A DNA stretch of 64,000 bases, from positions 552,914-616,913 of the forward strand of contig NKIR01000001.1 in NCBI GenBank assembly GCA_002255985.1. Direction: 5' to 3'. This DNA is from Sphingomonadaceae bacterium PASS1 (lineage in GTDB: Bacteria > Pseudomonadota > Alphaproteobacteria > Sphingomonadales > Sphingomonadaceae). The position numbers were made by a program, and so were the translations under genes. Below, in pieces: positions 6,612 to 15,090 of the stretch (positions are counted from its first letter, which is position 1; each line of letters begins with the position of its first letter). The notes beneath the pieces were generated by a model. That model saw nothing but the letters and a program-made list of their open reading frames with translations. It was not told where the DNA came from and searched no databases.

Positions 6612-8129
6612 ATGCCAAATACCAATGATACGCATCACGCCGCTGATGTGAAGACGCTGCACGATATGGGCTATGCGCAGGAACTGTCCCGACGAATGGG
6701 ACATTTTTCCAATTTTGCAATTTCGTTTTCGATTATTTGCATCCTGTCGGGTGGAATCAACTCGCTTGGGCAAGCGACGAGCGGCGCCGGTGGCGCTGCA
6801 CTCGGAATAGGGTGGATCGTCGGCGGCTTGGCTGCTCTCATGTTTGCACTGGGAATGGCTCAGCTTTCCTCAGCGTTTCCAACCGCAGGTGGCCTGTATC
6901 ACTGGAGTTCTACCCTTGGCGGACGTTTCTGGGGCTGGCTCACCGCGTGGCTCAACCTGATCGGGCTCATAACGGTATTAGCGGCGATCAACGTCGGCAC
7001 GTTCAACTTTTTTGTCGGCTCTGTCGGATCTTTCTTCGGCATTGACGCGGGTTATTGGTCGCAGCTGATCTTCCTTATGGTGATGACAGGCATTCAAGCC
7101 ATCATCAACCATCTCGGGATTCGGGCGACGACCAAGCTAACCGATCTTTCAGGATATCTGATTTTGGGCGGAGCGGTTCTGCTGACGATCGCGCTGCTTG
7201 CCTACGCTCCGTCGCATGACTTCAGCCGTTTGTGGACTTTCACAAACTATTCGGGCGCAGCGGGCGGCAATGTTTGGCCCCAAACCAGTTCAATCGTACT
7301 GATCTTCTTTCTTGGGCTGTTACTGCCGATCTACACGCTGACGGGTTATGACGCGTCGGCGCATACTTCAGAAGAAACTGTAGGCGCGGCAAAGAGGGTG
7401 CCAACGGCGATTATCCATTCGGTGGTCTGGGCGGCCTTGTTTGCGTGGCTTTTCTCAAGCGCTTTCGTTCTTGCCATTCCCGACATGGAAGAGGCCGCCA
7501 GGCAAGGCTGGAACGTGTTTTTCTATGTCATGGATGCAACGATCCCGGCTAAGCTGAAGTATTTTCTTTATGCCATCATCCTTGTGGCCCAGTTCATCTG
7601 CGGTCTGGCCACGGTGACATCGGCCTCGCGAATGACCTTCGCCTTTGCACGTGACGATGGTTTGCCAGGATCGAAATACCTTCGAACCGTAAGCCCAAAG
7701 CACCGGACGCCTGTGCACGCAATTTGGACAAGTGCCGCGCTCGCCGTGGGCTTTACCGCATTCGCCGGTGCATATTCGGTTGCTGTCTCGGTAACCTCAA
7801 TCGCGCTTTATCTTTCTTATGCGATGCCGATTGCGGCCGGCCTTTTTGCCTATGGCAACAGCTGGACGAAAATGGGCCCGTGGGACATGGGGCCTGCATT
7901 CCGCGTCATTGCGGTGTTCTGCATCGGTATTGCTGCTGTGGTCTGCTATGTCGGCGTGCAGCCGCCAAATGACTTCGCATTAAAGGTTGTGGCGGTTATC
8001 GGCTTGCTTACCGCGATTGCCTGGTTCGGCATCGAAAACCGTCGCTTCAAGGGCCCGCCGATTGGTGACCGGATTGCTGCCCGTGCGGCGGAAATTGCCG
8101 CCGCTGAAGCTGCTGTAGGCGAAGCGTAG
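6612..8129 (+). CDS. APC superfamily amino-acid/amine permease
   Basis: A 505-residue inner-membrane transporter with about 12 hydrophobic helices of the AA_permease_2 type. The N-terminal motif GHFSNFAISFSIICILSGG and the following GGLAALMFALGMAQLSSAFP, PTAGGLYHWSS and TGYDASAHTSEET (about residue 250) are typical of the amino-acid/choline (ACT) subfamily, which includes GABA and choline permeases. A strong binding site (GAGGGGGCAGGAA) precedes the ATG. The ethanolamine ammonia-lyase fusion is the next catabolic gene but on the opposite strand, so ethanolamine or another amino alcohol is a reasonable but unproven substrate. The C-terminal 25 residues are an Ala/Glu-rich cytoplasmic tail. Confidence 0.88.
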   Translation: MPNTNDTHHAADVKTLHDMGYAQELSRRMGHFSNFAISFSIICILSGGINSLGQATSGAGGAALGIGWIVGGLAALMFALGMAQLSSAFPTAGGLYHWSSTLGGRFWGWLTAWLNLIGLITVLAAINVGTFNFFVGSVGSFFGIDAGYWSQLIFLMVMTGIQAIINHLGIRATTKLTDLSGYLILGGAVLLTIALLAYAPSHDFSRLWTFTNYSGAAGGNVWPQTSSIVLIFFLGLLLPIYTLTGYDASAHTSEETVGAAKRVPTAIIHSVVWAALFAWLFSSAFVLAIPDMEEAARQGWNVFFYVMDATIPAKLKYFLYAIILVAQFICGLATVTSASRMTFAFARDDGLPGSKYLRTVSPKHRTPVHAIWTSAALAVGFTAFAGAYSVAVSVTSIALYLSYAMPIAAGLFAYGNSWTKMGPWDMGPAFRVIAVFCIGIAAVVCYVGVQPPNDFALKVVAVIGLLTAIAWFGIENRRFKGPPIGDRIAARAAEIAAAEAAVGEA

Positions 8130-8194
8130 GGAAAAGCTGCACGCGTTCATTCGGCAAGCTTGCTCTGCAGGATCACGTTGGCAGTAAAGGCCCC

Positions 8195-8686
8195 TTAAGG
8201 CGCGACCAGTTTCCCATCACTGGCAGCAATATAGATGACGAGGAGCTTCACCGGCATTGTGCTGGTGTTCACCCCCCGATGGCGAACGGCAAGTGCTTCG
8301 ACTAAGGCATCACCCGCTTTGTAATTGCGTATACCCTCAGTGCCGTAATCGACGGTCAGTTCGCCCTCAATCACGTAGGCGAACATAGGGACCAGATGGC
8401 GGTGCAACGCGCCTTCGGCGCCTGGACCAAGGGTAATGATTTCAGAGATCAGCCGCGCATCGCCAGCCGGATACGCGAAGGGCCGGCCCAGAATATCCTT
8501 TCCTGTGTCCAGAAGGCGCACCGATGGATAGCCAGCGGAAGTCTGCGCAATTGGCGCCAGTGGTGCGCTTTCCGCGGGAGGTGCACTGCCCATCGCCATA
8601 TCGTGCGGTAAGGTCAAAGCAGCGAGGAATATGGCAACGCCTGCTGCGCAACGCTGTATTTTTGCATTTCGGATAGAAGAGGTCAT
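8195..8686 (-). CDS. secreted cupin-domain protein
   Basis: The protein begins with a signal-peptide-like segment (CAAGVAIFLAALTLPHDMA) and then a single small cupin barrel. It contains a metal-ligand-like motif GALHRHLVPMFAYVIEGEL near residues 92-110 and a second cupin motif VRHRGVNTS near 135. It should act in the periplasm. Its ATG overlaps the stop of the EutBC fusion gene by ATGA, so the two are translationally coupled and probably belong to the same pathway. The exact activity cannot be told from the sequence; single-domain cupins range from sensors to isomerases. Confidence 0.8.
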   Translation of the reverse strand: MTSSIRNAKIQRCAAGVAIFLAALTLPHDMAMGSAPPAESAPLAPIAQTSAGYPSVRLLDTGKDILGRPFAYPAGDARLISEIITLGPGAEGALHRHLVPMFAYVIEGELTVDYGTEGIRNYKAGDALVEALAVRHRGVNTSTMPVKLLVIYIAASDGKLVAP

Positions 8687-10968
8687 CGCGCTTTAGCTTT
8701 CCGCCACATTTCAAGGAATATCCGGATGCAATCGCGCGCACCCGTCTCTGGGTCAAGAGCAGTTGCGGAAATTCCGCAGATAACCCGGGTAACATCATGG
8801 TCAACGCCGCCGGCTTGCGACCAAAGCTGACCCTCAGCGACGGTCAGATAAGCCGAAAAACAATCATGGCCTGAACCCGGGCGTTCACCGATGACATGGA
8901 TTATTGCCTTGCATCCTTCGCTGCCGGAAAAAACTATTTCACCCGTTTTATAACCGACGCGTACCCGACCCCGTTCAAATGCAATGATGTTTGGCGCAAC
9001 CGAGAGATTATTTTGTGTAAGGTCCCTCACCAAAGTCTTCAGAAAACGATCGCGAAACGGATCATCCATGATCGCTATCGCATTAAGCCCGTCGCTGAGG
9101 ACAATCTGTACATCGAACGACCCCGCGCCGTGGGCGTGCAATTCGGTCAGCTTCGCAACGGTCGCGTCAGACGGCGTCTCGCCCAGTTCGGGATGTAGAA
9201 TATAATCGCGGCGATCGCGTGCCTTCGTGTCGGCCATGATCACATCGGCGAGCGAGGGCAGAAATGCGACATCGAAATCCGCCCAAATGCTCTTGCGCGA
9301 TCGCTCATATATAGTGCTGATTTCCTGTGCGATTGCAGGCGCAAGGTCTTCAGGCAATTCCCCATGACCTTGCGCCAGGAAAAGTCCGCGCCCCCGAACG
9401 GCGTCCATTTTCTGTTCCGCCTCCGCCAATATATCCAACTCGGGCCGGTTGTCGCCTTTGCGTCGCCGGTATTCGACGTAAATCTGTTCGGGTTTCCCAA
9501 AGTTTTCGGCAGGCGCACCAGCATCGTCAATCACCGCAAGCTTGCGGAAAAAATGTTGCATCGGTTCACTGATTTTGAAATCGAACTTTCGCCTTAGCCG
9601 AACATGATCCTGAAAACCGGTCGTAAGATAACCCAGCATTGGATCAATTTTGGTTGGTAACGCCATCAAATAGGCCGGATTGGCTGGCGCTACGCGCTCA
9701 AGGCAGTAATCGAGATCGTCAAGGCTGACATCCATGTGAAGCGTCGAACAAACATCAAGCCCAATGCAAAGACCGTGCAGCTTGCCCATGACGAGATCTT
9801 CAAGGCAACACCGCACAAGCTGATCCCGATTACGGAACACCTCAGGCCCGATAAAGCCTGCAACGTCGTTCAAATGCAGCCATGGGCGCCGTCCGTTTGC
9901 GGCGGCAATCCGCAGCGACAAGAAGCGCGCCAATCCATATTTGCGTGATTCATGCAGCACCATGTCCATCGACTGGGCATGGCCATTCGTAAAGTCTGCC
10001 CCCTGCCCGGTTTCAAGATACATTGCGAACTTGCCTTGCCGCTGGTCTGCATGTGCGACCAAGCGGTCGAGTGACAAATCGAAGGTTTTGTTTGCCGCGT
10101 CGCTGCCCGCGATGCTCTGAAACCACAAAGCGGTTGAATTTGGTGCGTGTTTTTCAACCTCCGCCTGAATGTCGATATGCGCAAGGACGCAATGCGGCAA
10201 AACATCGGAAAGCTCAAAGGTGTCCACAATGTCTTTCAGCGCCGCTTCAATCGCATGAACACTTTCCGGCTCACTGCTGACCGGATTGGTCCCGATGAGG
10301 ACATCACCAACGCCATACGCAAAACCGTTGAAGACCTGCCAAGCAATGTCGTCTACATTGTCGGTCGGGGAATTGGGCTGAATCCGTGCGCCGAGATATC
10401 CCCGTTCACCGATATTTGAGCCCGGCAAAGGATTGAAGATTTTTGACGCAATCGCTGTCAAATCCTCATCCGATAGCAGCTTTACCACACATCCGATGAC
10501 GTCACTGGAGAGCCCCGGCATGATTGCCTTTATGTCCGCTTCTTCCTTTGCCAGCAGGTAATCGCGTAACGCGCCGAGGGTCCAATCCCGCAAAGTACCA
10601 GCGATAGCCTCATCAACAATCGAGATGATTGCCCGATGCAGATCGTCGCTGAAAATCGGATTGGCATCGATCTGGTAAAGCCGCGTGTTTGCCAGAAGCA
10701 TGCGCGCGAACGCCCGGTGCTCATCGTCTTTTGCCGCAACGCCGATGATGGCATCGCCTTCCTTGAAGGCGTTCGCAGCACCAACCCAATTGGCAAAACT
10801 GTCTATGGACCATCCGTCATGCGAAGATTCCAAATAATCGACTAACCCGAGACTTGCCGCTTTTGCGTAACCAATATCGACAAGTGCCGACGTTGCGAGT
10901 TCGGTCAATCCTGTCGCCGCGTTAGGCGGCAAAACATTATGTCGTGATAACTTGCTCTCGAGATCCAC
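8683..10968 (-). CDS. eutBC: ethanolamine ammonia-lyase, EutB and EutC subunits fused in one chain
   Basis: Ethanolamine ammonia-lyase splits ethanolamine to acetaldehyde and ammonia with adenosylcobalamin. Here both subunits lie in one frame of 761 residues. The EutB part (about 1-490) shows ARIQPNSPTDN near 196, YGVGDVLIGTNPV near 219, the catalytic-Glu segment ETGQG at 319-323, NDVAGFIGPE near 368, DVCSTLHMD at 405-413 and DPMLGYLTTGFQD near 442. The EutC part (about 555-761) shows FDVQIVLSDGLNAIAI near 618, RVRVGYKTGEIV and IIHVIGERPG. Enteric enzymes use separate genes. I chose the GTG at 10968 behind GGGAG; a TTG at 11004 is possible. No eutA reactivase, shell gene or B12 riboswitch is visible nearby. 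An N-terminal stretch of about 65 residues precedes normal EutB homology. Confidence 0.87.
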   Translation of the reverse strand: MDLESKLSRHNVLPPNAATGLTELATSALVDIGYAKAASLGLVDYLESSHDGWSIDSFANWVGAANAFKEGDAIIGVAAKDDEHRAFARMLLANTRLYQIDANPIFSDDLHRAIISIVDEAIAGTLRDWTLGALRDYLLAKEEADIKAIMPGLSSDVIGCVVKLLSDEDLTAIASKIFNPLPGSNIGERGYLGARIQPNSPTDNVDDIAWQVFNGFAYGVGDVLIGTNPVSSEPESVHAIEAALKDIVDTFELSDVLPHCVLAHIDIQAEVEKHAPNSTALWFQSIAGSDAANKTFDLSLDRLVAHADQRQGKFAMYLETGQGADFTNGHAQSMDMVLHESRKYGLARFLSLRIAAANGRRPWLHLNDVAGFIGPEVFRNRDQLVRCCLEDLVMGKLHGLCIGLDVCSTLHMDVSLDDLDYCLERVAPANPAYLMALPTKIDPMLGYLTTGFQDHVRLRRKFDFKISEPMQHFFRKLAVIDDAGAPAENFGKPEQIYVEYRRRKGDNRPELDILAEAEQKMDAVRGRGLFLAQGHGELPEDLAPAIAQEISTIYERSRKSIWADFDVAFLPSLADVIMADTKARDRRDYILHPELGETPSDATVAKLTELHAHGAGSFDVQIVLSDGLNAIAIMDDPFRDRFLKTLVRDLTQNNLSVAPNIIAFERGRVRVGYKTGEIVFSGSEGCKAIIHVIGERPGSGHDCFSAYLTVAEGQLWSQAGGVDHDVTRVICGISATALDPETGARDCIRIFLEMWRKAKAR

Positions 10969-11076
10969 GTAGTTACTCCCAAAAGCCGAAATTATCCCTC
11001 GCAAAATTTAGCATCGCTATCTACGACATGCTACACTTAAATCTCTTTGAATTGACGGAGTTGGCAGAGAAAAGGT

Positions 11077-11595
11077 ATGGCGATTAGGCAGATCTTAAAG
11101 ATGGGTGACCCGCGTTTACTGTTACCATCTCAGCCGGTATCCGCATTTGGAACGGCCGCGCTGAAAACGCTTGTCGGCGACATGTTCGATACGATGCGCG
11201 CCCATGAGGGTGCGGGTTTGGCGGCTCCGCAAATCGCAGAACCGCTTCAGGTGGTCATTTTCGGGTTTGAGAAAAACCAACGCTACCCCGACGCACCGCC
11301 TGTTCCCGAAACGGTTTTGATAAACCCTGAAATCACCCCGATGGATGCGGAAATGGAAAATGGCTGGGAGGGCTGCCTGTCGGTGCCTGGATTGCGCGGT
11401 GAGGTGCCCCGATTTCGATCGATCCGCTATACCGGCTATACGATGGACGGAGACAGGATTGATCGGGTGGCAGAGGGATTTCATGCGCGCGTGGTGCAGC
11501 ATGAGTGCGATCATCTCCAAGGCATATTATACCCGACCAAGATAAGCGATCTGAGGCGTTTCGGCTTTACCGACACGCTGCAAGTTTTAAGGTGA
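11077..11595 (+). CDS. def: peptide deformylase (accessory type)
   Basis: The enzyme removes formyl groups from the N-terminal Met of new proteins, using a metal held by Cys and two His. All three motifs are present: GAGLAAPQ (45-52), EGCLSVPG with Cys100, and QHECDHLQG with H142, E143 and H146. The length of 172 is typical. It is divergently placed from the EutBC fusion and followed after one base by a cupin gene. This context is unlike the usual def-fmt pair, so it is probably a second deformylase. The symbol denotes the family, not proof that this is the housekeeping copy. Confidence 0.9.
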   Translation: MAIRQILKMGDPRLLLPSQPVSAFGTAALKTLVGDMFDTMRAHEGAGLAAPQIAEPLQVVIFGFEKNQRYPDAPPVPETVLINPEITPMDAEMENGWEGCLSVPGLRGEVPRFRSIRYTGYTMDGDRIDRVAEGFHARVVQHECDHLQGILYPTKISDLRRFGFTDTLQVLR

Positions 11596-11596
11596 C

Positions 11597-12064
11597 ATGA
11601 TGGACGACATTGCGATCAGTCACATCCTCAATGTGTTCGAACGGAACGCCAGCGATATTTGCCGCGGTGACTTGTCGTTTGCAGAGCAAATACCATTTGT
11701 TGGCGCGGAGGCTCAAAAGGCACCCAATGGTTCGACAGTGATTACGGTAGCCATCACCAAAGCCATGTTGGACCAGTTGCCGACCAGCCACCGCTACGTC
11801 GATCTTTTCCTATTAGAGTCCGGGCGCGAACTCGGCCCGCATTTCCACAAGCTTGCAACCGCGCATGTATATGGGATCAAAGGGTCAGGCACAGCCGTCA
11901 TTGGAGACCAATCAATTGAACTGGGCAGATCTGATAAAGCAGTTTTCCCTGCCGGCGTGACCCACAATGTCTTGACTGGAGCTGATTTTTTCCTCTTTGC
12001 GTCTTTCCAGGACCATTCGATTATCCGGGAAGACGGATCACTCGATTATTTCGTTGATGTATAA
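11597..12064 (+). CDS. small cupin-like protein coupled to peptide deformylase
   Basis: A 155-residue cytoplasmic protein with a cupin core around residues 70-140 (LGPHFHKLATAHVYGIKGSG, VFPAGVTHNV). His residues lie where cupins bind metal. It begins one base after the deformylase stop, so the two are surely co-expressed. There is no signal peptide. Its role is unknown; a small-molecule sensor or isomerase is possible. It has no close sequence similarity by eye to the secreted cupin at 8195. Confidence 0.75.
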   Translation: MMDDIAISHILNVFERNASDICRGDLSFAEQIPFVGAEAQKAPNGSTVITVAITKAMLDQLPTSHRYVDLFLLESGRELGPHFHKLATAHVYGIKGSGTAVIGDQSIELGRSDKAVFPAGVTHNVLTGADFFLFASFQDHSIIREDGSLDYFVDV

Positions 12065-12350
12065 TTCTGGGGCTACACAAGTCCGCGTTTTTTAACCCCG
12101 AAAGGCGGTTGGCCACTGTTCCCCGCCACGTCCAATGCAACATAATGGATGTTGCGCGTTCAGCACCGGACAATTGCGTCACCATTGCTCTGGATTAAAA
12201 CAAACGCGCCAGTTTTCATACCTTAACGCCAGAATGTGTGCCTCATCCGAGATGGGGCCTAAGACAATTACAGGGCTAGGAAGCTCCTTTTGCGCCTTAG
12301 TTCGCGTTCCTATTTGACGCGTGCGCCCGGCCAACGTTACGGTCGAAAGC
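12065..12350. other. intergenic region before the aminotransferase operon
   Basis: These 286 bases contain no frame I would defend. An ORF of 60 codons near 12135 lacks a binding site and has no recognisable features. The region should carry the promoter of the aminotransferase operon, but I see no clear -35/-10 pair. Confidence 0.4.
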
Positions 12351-13271
12351 ATGGCACTTGGAACTCATGATTTCGTCTCTGATTCGCGCAATGACGCGAT
12401 CCTCATCAACGTTAATGGCCAGCTCACTCCCCGTGCGCAGGCAATGGTCTCTGTCTTTGACAGCGGCTTCATGCTGGGTGACGGGGTATGGGAAGGGATC
12501 CGTGTTCACGCAGGACGTATGGCCTTTCTGGACCAGCATCTTGACCGTTTATGGGAAGGCGCAAAGGCAATTGCCATGGACATCGGCATTTCCCGCGCGG
12601 AGATGAAGGAGCGTCTCTATGCCACCATCGACGCAAACCAGATGGACAAATGCCATATCCGGCTGATGGTCACACGTGGCATCCGTTCAACTCCTTACCA
12701 AGATCCACGTGTGGTCGTCTCACCTGCAACCATTGTCATTATTGCCGAATATAAAGACCCGCTTCCCGCAACGGTTGATCGCGGCCTGTCACTGTTTACC
12801 GTCCACGTCCGTCGCGGTGATCCGGCGGTGCAGGATCCGAAGCTCAATTCGCATAGCAAACTCAATTGCATCACCGCTTGCATTCAGGCGGCGCAAGCGG
12901 GCGCAGATGAGGCAGTGATGCTCGACCCGCACGGCTTTGTCGCCACATGCAATTCCACGCATTTCTTTATCGTCCGCAAGGGAGAAGTCTGGACTTCAAC
13001 CGGCGATTATTGCCTCGCCGGCATCACGCGCGCCAACGTCATTCGCCTGTGCCGGGAGAATGATATTCCTGTGTTCGAACGCAACTTCTCAATGACCGAT
13101 GTCTATGGTGCGGATGAAGCTTTTGTCACCGGAACCTTTGCCGGTGTTGTTCCGGCGCACACCATCGATGGCCGTGTATTGACCGATGGAAAGGGGCCAG
13201 TCGTCGAGCGCCTACAAAATCTCTACCGCGCCTTCATCGAACGCGATGTCGCAGGTCAGAGCCGACCATGA
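12351..13271 (+). CDS. class IV PLP-dependent aminotransferase (branched-chain/D-amino-acid type)
   Basis: Fold-type IV aminotransferase of 306 residues. Visible hallmarks are SVFDSGFMLGDGVWEGIRV near 34-52, the Schiff-base lysine K170 in SHSKLNC, and GADEAVMLDPHGFVATCNST near 184-204 that lines the cofactor phosphate site. I prefer the ATG at 12351; a GTG at 12321 would add ten residues. The substrate could be a branched-chain L-amino acid, D-alanine or 4-amino-4-deoxychorismate-like. The stop overlaps the start of the sulfotransferase-like gene by ATGA, which suggests a two-step pathway. Confidence 0.87.
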   Translation: MALGTHDFVSDSRNDAILINVNGQLTPRAQAMVSVFDSGFMLGDGVWEGIRVHAGRMAFLDQHLDRLWEGAKAIAMDIGISRAEMKERLYATIDANQMDKCHIRLMVTRGIRSTPYQDPRVVVSPATIVIIAEYKDPLPATVDRGLSLFTVHVRRGDPAVQDPKLNSHSKLNCITACIQAAQAGADEAVMLDPHGFVATCNSTHFFIVRKGEVWTSTGDYCLAGITRANVIRLCRENDIPVFERNFSMTDVYGADEAFVTGTFAGVVPAHTIDGRVLTDGKGPVVERLQNLYRAFIERDVAGQSRP

Positions 13272-13999
13272 CACAGCGGATATGCATGTGGTCAGGACCA
13301 CGAAACATCTCAACGGCGATGATGCGCAGCTTTTCGTCTAGAGCGGATTGCGCCGTCAGTGACGAACCCTTCTACGGCTGCTTCCTTGCGCATAGCGGCG
13401 AGCCGCACCCCATGGCAGCAGAAGTCATCGCAGATATGGATTGCAACTGGTCCAGCGTAGCAGCCCACCTTTCCGGTCCGGCACCGGGAGGCGAGCCCCT
13501 ATGGTATCAAAAGCAGATGACCCACCATATGGTCGGCCCAATCCAACCCGATGATTTGACCAACTGCCACCACGCCTTTCTGGTTCGCGAACCTGCTTAT
13601 ATGGTCGCCAGCTACCGCGTTAAGCGAGAGAGCGTAAACGTCGAAGATCTTGGTTACGCAACCCAGCGTGCGTTCTTTGATCGCATTGCCGACCAGACCG
13701 GCCATGCCCCACCCGTCGTTGACAGCGCGGACATTCTTAAAAATCCCGCGAAGACGCTAGCTTTGCTATGCGATGCGCTCAACATCGCATGGGATCCAGC
13801 CATGTTGGCTTGGCCCGCTGGTATCCACCCAGAGGACGGCATTTGGGCAAGCCATTGGTATGACGCGGTCGCGTCCAGCACGGGATTCCAAAAACCAGAT
13901 GTGCGCCCGCTCAACCTCGATGATGAAGCCCGCGCTGTCGCGGATGCCTGCATGGCCGACTACGAACATCTTGCCCAACATCGCATTGTTGCACCTTGA
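13268..13999 (+). CDS. sulfotransferase-like P-loop protein
   Basis: The 243-residue protein opens with MWSGPRNISTAMMRSF, the 5'-phosphosulfate-binding loop of the sulfotransferase family, and later has AFLVREPAYMVASYRV (about 103-118), which matches the 3'-phosphate-binding region. The Trp-rich C-terminus (GIWASHWYDAV) is typical of the small sulfotransferase-like proteins found beside class IV aminotransferases. It overlaps the aminotransferase by four bases. Whether it moves sulfate from PAPS or has another nucleotide-dependent role cannot be decided here. Confidence 0.78.
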   Translation: MTQRICMWSGPRNISTAMMRSFSSRADCAVSDEPFYGCFLAHSGEPHPMAAEVIADMDCNWSSVAAHLSGPAPGGEPLWYQKQMTHHMVGPIQPDDLTNCHHAFLVREPAYMVASYRVKRESVNVEDLGYATQRAFFDRIADQTGHAPPVVDSADILKNPAKTLALLCDALNIAWDPAMLAWPAGIHPEDGIWASHWYDAVASSTGFQKPDVRPLNLDDEARAVADACMADYEHLAQHRIVAP

Positions 14000-14251
14000 T
14001 TTTTGGACGAAGAGCCCTTTCGCTCCGGCTCTCAGCGTTGGCCTAGTTTATTGGAATAATATCGGGCGTTGAGTTTGCAGCATTAGCGCTTCGTCGTCCA
14101 TATGGCTTCACATGCTTGGAATCTGATCAACCTTTTGGGTGCCGTTACTGCCAAATTGATACCTGTCTGTCTTGGCGCAAAACATCAAAGCTGTAACGGT
14201 GATGCGTCGCTAATGGGAAGTTCTCGTTGGCAGAAGGACTAGGAAAGAATA
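14000..14251. other. intergenic region before the TauE/SafE gene
   Basis: About 250 bases with no supported gene. AGGAAAG at 14241-14247 is the likely ribosome binding site for the permease that follows. Confidence 0.4.
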
Positions 14252-15034
14252 TTGCTTATGGAGATGGGGTTAGCAGAGATATGTCTCGTGCTGGCCGCAG
14301 GTTTTCTCTGTGGGTTCATTACGACCGTGGCGTCTTCAGGGTCGGCGGTTTCGTTACCCATTTTGCTGGCGATTGGGCTTGACCCGATAACAGCCAATGC
14401 GACTAATCGTCTGCCGGTCATCGCGGGCAGTCTGACCGCAGTGCTAAGCTATCATCGCAACCGGGCGATAGACTGGGGGATTGCAATAGAGGCGATCATT
14501 CCATCGACCGTTGGTGCGATTCTCGGTGCTCTGGCGGCGATCATGATTTCAGCGCGCGATTTCAAACTTGTTATTGTAGCCGCGGTTTTGGTTGCCCTGT
14601 TCCTGCTGTTTTTTCGGATGCGCGATGCATTAAATCAGGACGCGCAATCTTCTGTGACCTTTGGTCCCAAACAATATGTCCTCTTCTTCATAATTGGTCT
14701 TTGGTTGGGCTTTATCGTCCTAGACGGGGCAACATTTCTTTTGCTTGCCCTGACTGTATCGGCAGGCGTGGGGCTGGTCGCTGCAAATGCTATTAAAAGC
14801 GCGATCATCCTTCCCAGTGTTCTCGCATCCATGTTGGTGTTTTCCTATGATTCAGTGATCAATTGGGAAGTCGGCCTCATTCTAGCCGCAGGCAGCATTT
14901 TTGGCGGCCTTGCCGGCGCGCGGCTTGCAATGGCGCCGGCGGCGAAGAAGGTCATATTCTGGATGCTGGCCGCTGTCCTGACAGCGGAGGCATGCCACCT
15001 TGCATGGCAGTTTGCGACTGCACCGACGACATGA
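14252..15034 (+). CDS. TauE/SafE-family membrane permease (probable anion exporter)
   Basis: A protein of about 260 residues with eight predicted membrane helices. The N-terminal GFLCGFITTVASSGSAVSLP is the family's first signature, and the second half repeats the pattern (GLVAANAIKSAIILPSVLAS). TauE/SafE members export sulfite, sulfoacetate and related organic anions. The start is either TTG 14252 or ATG 14258, both close to AGGAAAG. It lies downstream of the sulfotransferase-like gene on the same strand but 250 bases away, so a shared sulfur theme is only suggestive. Confidence 0.85.
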   Translation: MLMEMGLAEICLVLAAGFLCGFITTVASSGSAVSLPILLAIGLDPITANATNRLPVIAGSLTAVLSYHRNRAIDWGIAIEAIIPSTVGAILGALAAIMISARDFKLVIVAAVLVALFLLFFRMRDALNQDAQSSVTFGPKQYVLFFIIGLWLGFIVLDGATFLLLALTVSAGVGLVAANAIKSAIILPSVLASMLVFSYDSVINWEVGLILAAGSIFGGLAGARLAMAPAAKKVIFWMLAAVLTAEACHLAWQFATAPTT

Positions 15035-15090
15035 TTCCGGTACCCAATCCATATTCCTGCAAACCATAAGATCATACGCCGGGAGGACAA

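Noticed and set aside
6534-6773. A 79-codon minus-strand frame across the permease start
   Set aside because: Its end lies in the relic IS terminus, it overlaps the permease gene, and the product has no family features or binding site.
10969-11076. Cobalamin riboswitch upstream of the EutBC fusion
   Set aside because: The gap is too short and contains no B12-box-like conserved block.
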